DNA of 64,000 nt from Actinoallomurus sp963850195 (GTDB taxonomy: Bacteria > Actinomycetota > Actinomycetes > Streptosporangiales > Streptosporangiaceae), in the NCBI GenBank assembly GCA_963850195.1, contig CAWKKD010000005.1, forward strand, positions 2,418,001-2,482,000, read 5' to 3'. The notes under the pieces were generated by a model. It had not been told where the DNA came from, searched no databases, and saw only the letters and a list, made by a program, of their open reading frames with translations. Positions within the stretch are counted from its first letter, which is position 1. The number at the start of each line of letters is the position of its first letter. Positions 49,587 to 57,003 of this stretch are shown in pieces. The position numbers were made by a program, and so were the translations under genes.

Positions 49587-50387
49587 TCAGTCGAGGGGCT
49601 CGGCGCTCGCCCAGATCGCCTCGAAGGCGTAGGTCAGGCACTGCGCGAGCGCGGGGTGCTCGATGAGGATGTTGGTGGTGGAGGTCGACTCGGCGACCGG
49701 GTCGCGCAGCGACAGCACCACGCGCGCACCGTCGACGATCCACATCCGCATCGGCACGGTGGCGGCAACGCGCGCCTGCTCCCCAGAGGAGGCGTACCGG
49801 CGGATGGCGGCGACCGTCTCGGGGCTGTCGTGCACGCCGCCCTCGTACACGCAGCGCACGCTGCCGCCGGAGTCGGTCAGCCGTCGAGTGGTCTCCAGGC
49901 CGGTCTGGTTCTCGGAGATCAGGTGCGGGAGCTTGGCCATCGCGAGGATCTCGTGCTGCGCCTCCGACTGGATCTCCTCGAACCGCTCGGCCAGCACCTG
50001 CCGATCCCTGAGCACCTCGACGTAGTCCAGAGGGTCGGTCTCATCGCGGCCGTACGCCCAGGCGGGGACGAGCGCCTCGACGAGACGCGAGGTGGTCTGC
50101 TCGAGCCGGCTGAACGTCGCGCGGTGCGCCGCCATGAGCCGCTCGATCGCCGACGCCGGGTCGACCGCGGTGTAGCGCGTGACCCGGCCGGGCAGCGGCC
50201 GTACGAGACCCCGCTCGGTGAGCCCGGACAGCACGTCGTAGATCCGCTGCCGGGGGACCTTCGACTCCCGTGCGAGCTGCGCCGCCGTGTAGCGGTCCCT
50301 GCTGATGAGGGCCAGGTAGACACGCGACTCATAGCCGGTCAGTCCGAGCTCGGTGAGTTCTCGGTGCCAACCCTCCAAATCCGCCAC
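49587..50387 (-). CDS. TrmB-family transcriptional regulator
   Basis: 266 residues. The N-terminal winged helix is LTELGLTGYESRVYLALISR, AAQLARESKVPRQRIYDVLS and GLVRPLPGRVTRYTAVDP; a short helical linker and a C-terminal sugar-sensor-like domain follow. TrmB proteins usually respond to sugars. Its targets are not visible; both neighbours are on the opposite strand. Confidence 0.88.
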   Translation of the reverse strand: MADLEGWHRELTELGLTGYESRVYLALISRDRYTAAQLARESKVPRQRIYDVLSGLTERGLVRPLPGRVTRYTAVDPASAIERLMAAHRATFSRLEQTTSRLVEALVPAWAYGRDETDPLDYVEVLRDRQVLAERFEEIQSEAQHEILAMAKLPHLISENQTGLETTRRLTDSGGSVRCVYEGGVHDSPETVAAIRRYASSGEQARVAATVPMRMWIVDGARVVLSLRDPVAESTSTTNILIEHPALAQCLTYAFEAIWASAEPLD

Positions 50388-50548
50388 GCCCCCACGCTAC
50401 CGGCGTTACCGACATAACGCCGGTCGGGCGCGACCGAAGGGTCAAGGGAAAGTAAAGTCGCCTTGACCCTCGAGGGTGTGTGCTTATCGTGCGCCGAGTG
50501 ACACCACTGACCGTGGTGTCTGCTCCGGCCGACCCGAAGAGGAGCAGG

Positions 50549-51763
50549 ATGTCATCCCTCACCCGCACCCTCGCCCGACCGATGACCCACGCCGGCGTCG
50601 CGGTGCTCGCCGCGCTCGCACTCACCACAGCCTCCCCCGTCGCCGCCACGACCGCCACCCCCGTCCAGCACGCGTGCCCGGCTCTTCCGCACCAGATGTC
50701 CTGCCTCGCCCTGATCCGTACCGACGTCGTCTCCCGCCGCGGCATCGTGCCGCAGTCGGCGCCGGCCGGACTGGGCGCGACCGCGCTGCGGAAGGCCTAC
50801 GCGCTGCCCGGCGGCACCGCGGGCACCGGGCGTACGGTCGCGGTCATCGACGCCTACGACGACCCCAACGCCGAGTCGGACCTGGCGACCTACCGCTCCC
50901 AGTACGGCCTGCCACCCTGCACACGTGCGAACGGCTGCTTCACCAAGGTCGACCAGAACGGCGGCACCGACCTGCCGACGCCCGACAACGGCTGGGCCGA
51001 GGAGGTCTCGCTCGACCTCGACATGGTCTCGGCGGCCTGCCCCAACTGCCGCATCCTCCTGGTCGAGGCGAGCGACTCGTCCACGGCCGCGCTCGGCAAG
51101 GCGGTCAACACCGCGGTGACCCGCGGCGCGAAGTTCGTCTCCAACAGCTGGGGCGGCGCCGAGGAAGCGGGCGACGTCAGCTCGGACTCCGCCTACTTCG
51201 ACCATCGCGGCGTCGCGATCACCGTGGCGTCCGGCGACAGCGGCTACGGCCTGTCCTACCCGGCGTCCTCCTCCCACGTCACCGCGGTCGGCGGCACCTC
51301 TCTATCCCAGGCCACCAACGCGCGCGGCTGGACCGAGACCGTCTGGAGCGGCGCGGGCTCGGGGTGCTCGGGTCACCTCGCCAAGCCCGAATGGCAGAAG
51401 GACACCGGCTGCGCCAAGCGCTCCGTCGCCGACGTCGCCGCGGTCGCCGACCCCGCCACCGGCGTCTCCGTCTACGACACCTACCAACAGGGCGGCTGGC
51501 TGGTCGTCGGCGGCACGAGCGCATCGGCACCGCTCATCGCCGGCGTCTACGCGCTGGCCGGCCCACCGCCCGCGGACACCTATGCCGCGTCGCTCCCCTA
51601 CGCCCACCCGGACGCGCTCAACGACGTCCTCTCCGGCAGCAACGGCTCGTGCGACCAGGCCTACCTGTGCACGGCCGGCCCCGGCTACGACGGACCGACC
51701 GGGCTCGGCTCCCCGGCCGGCATCGCCGCCTTCCAGTCCGGCAGCAGCAAGGCCGCCCGCTAG
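50549..51763 (+). CDS. Secreted sedolisin-like serine peptidase (S53)
   Basis: 404 residues from ATG 50549 with AGGAGCAGG upstream. Signal peptide (about 1-35), then the peptidase with Glu/Asp pair in WAEEVSLDLDM (E152, D156), oxyanion Asp in ASGDSGYG (D230) and GGTSASAP (S324). Such acid-active proteases degrade extracellular protein. The stop codon TAG is shared with the hairpin that follows. Confidence 0.88.
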   Translation: MSSLTRTLARPMTHAGVAVLAALALTTASPVAATTATPVQHACPALPHQMSCLALIRTDVVSRRGIVPQSAPAGLGATALRKAYALPGGTAGTGRTVAVIDAYDDPNAESDLATYRSQYGLPPCTRANGCFTKVDQNGGTDLPTPDNGWAEEVSLDLDMVSAACPNCRILLVEASDSSTAALGKAVNTAVTRGAKFVSNSWGGAEEAGDVSSDSAYFDHRGVAITVASGDSGYGLSYPASSSHVTAVGGTSLSQATNARGWTETVWSGAGSGCSGHLAKPEWQKDTGCAKRSVADVAAVADPATGVSVYDTYQQGGWLVVGGTSASAPLIAGVYALAGPPPADTYAASLPYAHPDALNDVLSGSNGSCDQAYLCTAGPGYDGPTGLGSPAGIAAFQSGSSKAAR

Positions 51764-51791
51764 GGCGTGTCCGGATCCACCGGACACGCCC
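51763..51791. terminator. Palindrome after the S53 gene, related to the MITE ends
   Basis: GGGCGTGTCCGG-ATCCA-CCGGACACGCCC, a 12-bp stem. It looks like the left and right terminal repeats of the 21412 element joined directly, and again the preceding CTAG supplies the stop codon. It can work as a terminator. Confidence 0.7.
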
Positions 51792-51859
51792 GAGGAGACG
51801 CCGCACCGGCCGAGCCGCACCCGACGGGGTGCGCCCGGCCGGACGCCCCGCCACCCCGG

Positions 51860-52142
51860 CGCGTGCCGACCGCCGCGCGCCCGGTCGAGTGGCACCGGAA
51901 CGTGGGTCCAGGTCACCCCGGAACCTGGACCCACACCCGGCGTGCCGACCGCGGCATGGCTTCCGGTCGGGCGCGCAGGGCCGGGGCGCGTGAATTCCGC
52001 GTGCTGACCACCCACACATGGCCGACCCGACGCCACGTCACCGCGGCGCGTGCCGACCGCGCCGCGCGGTCGGTCGGGTGGTGCCGGGGTGTGGGTCCAG
52101 GCCGCCCCTGGGGCCTGGACCCACACCCGGCGTGCCGCCGCC
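51860..52142. repeat. Two imperfect direct repeats, each holding a long hairpin
   Basis: Units of about 95 bp at 51860-51955 and 52047-52142 share GCGCGTGCCGACCGC at the start and CCCACACCCGGCGTGCCG near the end. Each holds a hairpin: GTGGGTCCAGGT/ACCTGGACCCAC (51902-51934) and GTGGGTCCAGGCC/GGCCTGGACCCAC (52091-52124). The stem differences are compensatory. The 419 bp from 51796 to 52214 holds no convincing gene. Confidence 0.75.
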
Positions 52143-52214
52143 CTGCCCCGCCGCGAGACGCGGGGCCTGGGAACACGAGGCGCGAAGCGGCGTCGGCGGA
52201 CGGCGGGGGTCCGG

Positions 52215-52583
52215 TCAGAGGGCGGCGAACCTCGCCGCGCTCACCGTCACGGCCACGAGCAGGATCAGGGTGGTGGCCGCCGTGTTGCGCGGTTCGCGCA
52301 GGTGGGCGTGGGAGGCGATGGCCCCGACCATGACGACCGCGAAGCCGGCCGCCGCGAGCGGCGTGAGGACGGCGGCGGTGTTCGTCAGCCACGGCAGGAC
52401 GACGCCGACCGCGCCGAGCAGTTCGCAGTAGGCCGTGAAGCGGATCAATGGCAGCGGGAACGGCGTCACCCCGGTCTGTCCCATCGCGATGAGCCGCGGC
52501 TTGGGGAGCGTCGACTTCATCGCCCCCGACGCCGCGAAAACGATCGCGAGCGCGCCCTGGAATACCCACAACAGCGTGTTCAT
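52215..52583 (-). CDS. DoxX-family membrane protein
   Basis: 122 residues, four membrane helices. N-terminal WVFQGALAIVFAASGAMKST, then FTAYCELLGAVGVVLP (the conserved E-x-x-G) and ATTLILLVAVTVSA. DoxX-like proteins are linked to quinone or thiol redox processes; the role here is unknown. GAGAAGGCC precedes the ATG. Confidence 0.88.
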   Translation of the reverse strand: MNTLLWVFQGALAIVFAASGAMKSTLPKPRLIAMGQTGVTPFPLPLIRFTAYCELLGAVGVVLPWLTNTAAVLTPLAAAGFAVVMVGAIASHAHLREPRNTAATTLILLVAVTVSAARFAAL

Positions 52584-52704
52584 GGCCTTCTCCCGGTCCG
52601 GTTACGCACACACGACGTACCGCCCGAACCGGATGTGACATCGGCCCTTCGGCGGGGTACACGCGTTCCGATGGGTCCCCCGCAACCCGAGGAGTCCGCA
52701 CTCA

Positions 52705-54099
52705 ATGGCTGAAAAGAGCCTGCAGAAAGGCCTCAAGAACCGCCACGTCGGCATGATCGCGATCGGCGGTGTCATCGGCGCGGGCCTGTTCGTGGGCTCG
52801 GGCGCCGGTATCAGCGCGACCGGCCCCGCGATCCTCGTCTCGTACGGGATCGCCGGGCTCCTCGTCGTCCTGGTGATGCGCATGCTCGGTGAGATGTCGG
52901 CCGCCTCCCCCGACACCGGTTCCTTCTCCGCGTACGCCGACCGGGCGATCGGCCGCTGGGCCGGTTTCACCATCGGCTGGCTGTACTGGTGGTTCTGGGC
53001 GGTCGTCCTGGCCGTCGAGGCGACCGCCGGCGCCAAGATCGTGCACGGCTGGATCCCGGCCGCGCCGCAGTGGGCGCTGGCCCTGGTCCTGATGATCCTG
53101 CTCACCGCGACCAACCTGTTCTCGGTCGGGTCGTACGGGGAGTTCGAGTTCTGGTTCTCGACCATCAAGGTGGCCGCGATCGGCGTCTTCATCGTGCTCG
53201 GCGTACTGGCGATCTTCGGGCTGCTGCCCGGCACGCACTCCGTAGGCACGAGCAACCTGACCGGGCACGGCGGCTTCTTCCCGCACGGGTACGGCGCGGT
53301 GATCACGGGCCTGCTGACCGTCGTCTTCGCCTTCATGGGAAGCGAGATCGTGACGATCGCCGCCGGTGAGTCGCGCGACCCCGGACGCGCCGTGACCCGG
53401 GCCGTGAACAGCGTGATCTGGCGGATCCTCGTCTTCTACCTGGGCTCCATCGCCATCATCATCACGCTGCTCCCGTGGAACGCCGGCACCGTCGCGACCA
53501 GCCCGTACGTCGCGGTCCTCGACAACATCGGCATCTCCGGCGCGGGCACGATCATGGACATCGTCGTGCTGACCGCGGTGCTGTCCTGCCTGAACTCCGG
53601 GCTCTACACGGCGTCGCGGATGGCGTTCTCGCTGGCCGAGCGCGGTGACGCGCCGAAGGTGTTCGGGAAGACCACCGGGCGCGGCGTCCCGCACGTCGCG
53701 ATCTGGGTCTCGGTGGCGTTCGGCTTCGTCGCGGTGATCTTCAACTACACGAGCCCGGACACCGTCTTCCTGTTCCTGCTGAACGGCTCGGGCGCGGTCG
53801 CGCTGTTCGTCTGGGCGGTCATCGCGGTGTCGCAGCTGCGGATGCGCCGCCACCTGGAGCGCGAGGCGCCCGAACGCCTGCTGGTCCGGATGTGGCTGTA
53901 CCCGTACCTGACGGTGGCGACCATCGCGGGCATCGCCGCGATCCTCGTCACGATGCTGTTCGACGACACCGGACGGCCACAGGTGCTGTGGTCGGTGGCG
54001 GTCGCCGCGATCGTCCTGGTCACCGCGTTCGTCCGGCACGGCCGTGCGCAGGCCGACGAACCGGTCACCGCCGAGACGGTCACCGCCGGCGAACACTGA
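52705..54099 (+). CDS. APC-superfamily amino acid permease (GabP-like)
   Basis: 464 residues, twelve helices. N-terminal LKNRHVGMIAIGGVIGAGLFVGSG and EMSAASPDTGSFSAYADRAIGRWAGF, then GSEIVTIAAGESRDPGRAV, are signatures of the amino-acid transporter group that includes GABA, Lys and aromatic permeases. The substrate is not readable. The ATG follows a weak CGAGGAG. Confidence 0.92.
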   Translation: MAEKSLQKGLKNRHVGMIAIGGVIGAGLFVGSGAGISATGPAILVSYGIAGLLVVLVMRMLGEMSAASPDTGSFSAYADRAIGRWAGFTIGWLYWWFWAVVLAVEATAGAKIVHGWIPAAPQWALALVLMILLTATNLFSVGSYGEFEFWFSTIKVAAIGVFIVLGVLAIFGLLPGTHSVGTSNLTGHGGFFPHGYGAVITGLLTVVFAFMGSEIVTIAAGESRDPGRAVTRAVNSVIWRILVFYLGSIAIIITLLPWNAGTVATSPYVAVLDNIGISGAGTIMDIVVLTAVLSCLNSGLYTASRMAFSLAERGDAPKVFGKTTGRGVPHVAIWVSVAFGFVAVIFNYTSPDTVFLFLLNGSGAVALFVWAVIAVSQLRMRRHLEREAPERLLVRMWLYPYLTVATIAGIAAILVTMLFDDTGRPQVLWSVAVAAIVLVTAFVRHGRAQADEPVTAETVTAGEH

Positions 54100-54108
54100 C
54101 CGGCGCGG

Positions 54109-54136
54109 GCCCCTCGCCCGTGGAGGGGCGAGGGGC
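54109..54136. terminator. Bidirectional terminator
   Basis: GCCCCTCGCCC (54109-54119) pairs with GGGCGAGGGGC (54126-54136), between the convergent permease and peptide-binding-protein genes. Confidence 0.82.
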
Positions 54137-54148
54137 ACCTCGACCGGG

Positions 54149-55840
54149 TCAGGGCTTGGTGAAGCCGACCGCTGTGTAGTCGAACTCGCTGAGGCCCTGG
54201 GCGCCTTCGTTGGCGAGCGTGTTCCGTACGGCGTCGACCTGGGGGGTCTGGTAGAGCGGCAGCGAGTGTGCCTCCTGCCAGATCAGCCGGTCGGCCTGGT
54301 TGTAGAGCGCGGCGGCCTTCGCCGGGTCGGCCGTCTGGGTGGCCTGGTCGAGGACCTGGTCGAGCTGGGCGGAGCCGACGCGGCCGAAGTTCTGGCCGAT
54401 GTCGTCGCCCTTCGGCTGCTGGTAGATCGGCACCGACTGGGACAGGAACGGGGTCGGCTGCCAGCGGAAGAACGTCAGGTCGAAGGCGCCGCGGTCGATG
54501 TACTTGGGGAAGAAGTCGTCCGCGGGCACCGGGGAGATGGTGAGCTTGACGCCGACCTGGCCGAGCATGCTCTGCAACAGCTGTGCGATCTGCCGGGCCA
54601 CCACGTTGTCGGAGGCGACCACGAAGTTCTCGGTGAGCTGATGGCCGTCCTTAGTACGGACCTTCCCCTGGCCGGGTGAGGACCAGCCGGCCTGGTCGAG
54701 CAGCTTGCCCGCGGCCGCGGCGTCGCGGTGCGCGAACTGCCCCGCGTTGTCCTGGTAGTTCGGGGTGCCCGGCATGTAGAAGTGGCTGCCGAGCGGCTTC
54801 AGCGAGAGCGGCAGTCCCTTGGAGGCGACCTTCGCGAGGGCGTCCCGGTCGACGGAGAGCTGGAGCGCCTGCCGTACGCGGACGTCCTGCAGCGCGCCGT
54901 GGGAACCGTTGAAGGTGATCTGGCTCTCGTCGCTCTGCGCGGCCTTGCGGATGTCGGTGTGCGGCGCGTTCTTGAGCCGCTGGTACACCTCGGGGACGCG
55001 CGCGGTCGCGATGTCGATCTCGTTGTTCAGGTACGCGTCCGGTGCGGCGCTCTGGTCGAGGTCTTCCCAGATGATCGTGGCGAGCTTCGCCTTACGGCCC
55101 CACCATTTCGGGTCTCGCACCATCGTGATCGTCTTACGGGTCTGGTCAAGTTTGGAAATCTTGAAGGCGCCGGCCGTCACGGGCGGGCCGTTCAGCCAGC
55201 CCTTGTTGAACTGGGCCGGCGTGGACAGGTACTTGGCCGGGTAGAGCGGGTCGAACAGCGACTTCCAGTCGCCGAACGGCTTGTCGAAGGTGACCTTGAC
55301 CTCCTGGTCGTCCTTCCCACGGGCGACCGAGGAGATCTGGTTGTACCCGGTGATTCCGGCGGAATGGTAGGCGGGGTCCTTGCCGGAGTTGGTCTTCCAG
55401 ACCGCCTCGAAGTCCTTCCAGCCGATCGCGGTGCCGTCGGACCAGTGGGCCTTCGGGTTGATCTCGTAGGTGATGACCTGCTTCGGCGACGAGGCCGTGA
55501 GCTGGGCCGAGGTCAGGTAGTCGGCGTTGAGCCGCGGCACGCCGGTGCCGTCGAGCCGGAACAGGTGCGGCAGCAGCACGATGTCCATCTCGTGCCAGTC
55601 GCCGTCCAGGCCGTCGACCTGGTAGAAGTTCCACTGGCTCGGGTAGGCGGTGATCGGCACCCGATAGGTGCCACCGTCGGTGAGCCGGTCGACCGGTTGC
55701 GGGTTGACGTCGGAATTGGGCAGACCCGCCGCACTTCCGCCCGCGTCCGAACTCTTCGAAGAACCACTGCACCCCGCCGCTGCGAGTGCAACACAGGCCA
55801 TGACCAGCACGGCCTTCCCGACGCCACCGGTTCGTCTCAT
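54149..55840 (-). CDS. Peptide ABC transporter substrate-binding lipoprotein (SBP family 5)
   Basis: 563 residues from ATG 55840 with AAAGGAG upstream. Lipobox LAAAGC near 24, then SBP_bac_5 features: TYEINPKAHWSDGTAIGWKD (as ITYEINPKAHWSDG), DVRVRQALQLSVDRDALAKV, and an end with GRVGSAQLDQVLDQATQTAD. It captures oligopeptides or similar ligands for the permease/ATPase genes that start on the other strand 167 bp away. Confidence 0.92.
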   Translation of the reverse strand: MRRTGGVGKAVLVMACVALAAAGCSGSSKSSDAGGSAAGLPNSDVNPQPVDRLTDGGTYRVPITAYPSQWNFYQVDGLDGDWHEMDIVLLPHLFRLDGTGVPRLNADYLTSAQLTASSPKQVITYEINPKAHWSDGTAIGWKDFEAVWKTNSGKDPAYHSAGITGYNQISSVARGKDDQEVKVTFDKPFGDWKSLFDPLYPAKYLSTPAQFNKGWLNGPPVTAGAFKISKLDQTRKTITMVRDPKWWGRKAKLATIIWEDLDQSAAPDAYLNNEIDIATARVPEVYQRLKNAPHTDIRKAAQSDESQITFNGSHGALQDVRVRQALQLSVDRDALAKVASKGLPLSLKPLGSHFYMPGTPNYQDNAGQFAHRDAAAAGKLLDQAGWSSPGQGKVRTKDGHQLTENFVVASDNVVARQIAQLLQSMLGQVGVKLTISPVPADDFFPKYIDRGAFDLTFFRWQPTPFLSQSVPIYQQPKGDDIGQNFGRVGSAQLDQVLDQATQTADPAKAAALYNQADRLIWQEAHSLPLYQTPQVDAVRNTLANEGAQGLSEFDYTAVGFTKP

Positions 55841-56006
55841 CGAGGAGTCTCCTTTCGCCGGTCCACGGTCCCGTGAGGCGGTCGTGGCACCGTCCACGCC
55901 ATTGTGCGAGAGAGTACCCCACCAGATAAGTATGCTTTCAGGATGCACATTTCCCTGGATCGGGCGTACAGTCTGGGCGTCGAGTCGCCAAGATCCGGGA
56001 GGATCG

Positions 56007-56987
56007 GTGCTGAGATACCTGACGCGGCGGCTCGGGTACTACGTTCTGCTGATCGCCGTCGCGGGCTTCCTGTCCTACCTGCTGGCGGCCAAGGCACTGA
56101 ATCCCCGGGCGAACTTCGAGGCGCACTCCCCGCGCCCGCCCGCCTCGGTGGTCAGCGCCCAGCTCGACGAGCTCAACATGAACGACCGCACGCCGGTGCT
56201 CGAGCGGTTCGGCACCTGGAGCTCCCACGTGCTGACCGGCGACTTCGGCAGGACGATCAACGACACGTCGGTGAACGCGGAGTTCGGCCGGCGGGTCGGG
56301 GTCAGCCTCCGGCTGCTCATCGCCGGGACCGTCATCGGCACCGTGCTCGGCGTGCTGGCCGGATTCTGGGGGGCGGTCCGCCAGTACCGGCCCTCCGACC
56401 GGATCGTGACCCTGCTGTCGTTCCTCGTCCTCTCGACGCCGATGTTCCTTCTCGCGGTGCTCCTCAAGCTCGGCGCGATCAAGTTCAACCAGGCGACCGG
56501 CACGAACGTCATCAAGTTCACCGGCGAGGGCACCCCCGACCTTCACGGCGGCGTGCTCACCCACATCGGTGACGCCGCGACCCACCTCCTGGTGCCGACG
56601 GTCGCGGTCGCGGTCGTCGGCATCGCGACGTACGGCCGCTACCAGCGCAGCACCATGCTCGACGTGCTCGGCTCGAACTACATCACGTGCGCGCGCGCCA
56701 AGGGGCTCACCCGGCGGAAGGCGCTGCTGAAGTACGGGCTACGAGCCGCGCTCATCCCGATGTCGACGTTCTTCGCCTACAACTTCCTCGCGATCTTCAC
56801 GAGCTTCATCTTCACCGAGAAGATCTTCGGCTGGAACGGGGTCAACTCCTGGCTCATCGACTCGATCAACTTCAACGACGTCAACTCGGTCGCCGCGATC
56901 AACGTGTTCGCCGCGGTCGTCGTCCTGCTCGCCGGGTTCCTCGCCGACGTCCTGCACGCGGCGCTCGACCCGCGCGTACGGCACTGA
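56007..56987 (+). CDS. Peptide ABC transporter permease, DppB type
   Basis: 326 residues from a GTG at 56007 with GGGAGGATC upstream. It starts LRYLTRRLGYYVLLIAVAGF and carries the binding-protein-dependent permease loop RARAKGLTRRKALLKYGLRA-type sequence (CARAKGLTRRKALLKYGLRA). About six helices. It pairs with the permease half of the fused protein encoded 16 bp downstream. Confidence 0.92.
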   Translation: MLRYLTRRLGYYVLLIAVAGFLSYLLAAKALNPRANFEAHSPRPPASVVSAQLDELNMNDRTPVLERFGTWSSHVLTGDFGRTINDTSVNAEFGRRVGVSLRLLIAGTVIGTVLGVLAGFWGAVRQYRPSDRIVTLLSFLVLSTPMFLLAVLLKLGAIKFNQATGTNVIKFTGEGTPDLHGGVLTHIGDAATHLLVPTVAVAVVGIATYGRYQRSTMLDVLGSNYITCARAKGLTRRKALLKYGLRAALIPMSTFFAYNFLAIFTSFIFTEKIFGWNGVNSWLIDSINFNDVNSVAAINVFAAVVVLLAGFLADVLHAALDPRVRH

Positions 56988-57003
56988 GCGCGAGAGTCGG
57001 CAG

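Noticed and set aside
51796..52214. Coding region between the S53 protease and DoxX genes
   Set aside because: Open frames exist on several strands, but the sequence consists of hairpin repeats and lacks start signals and family matches.
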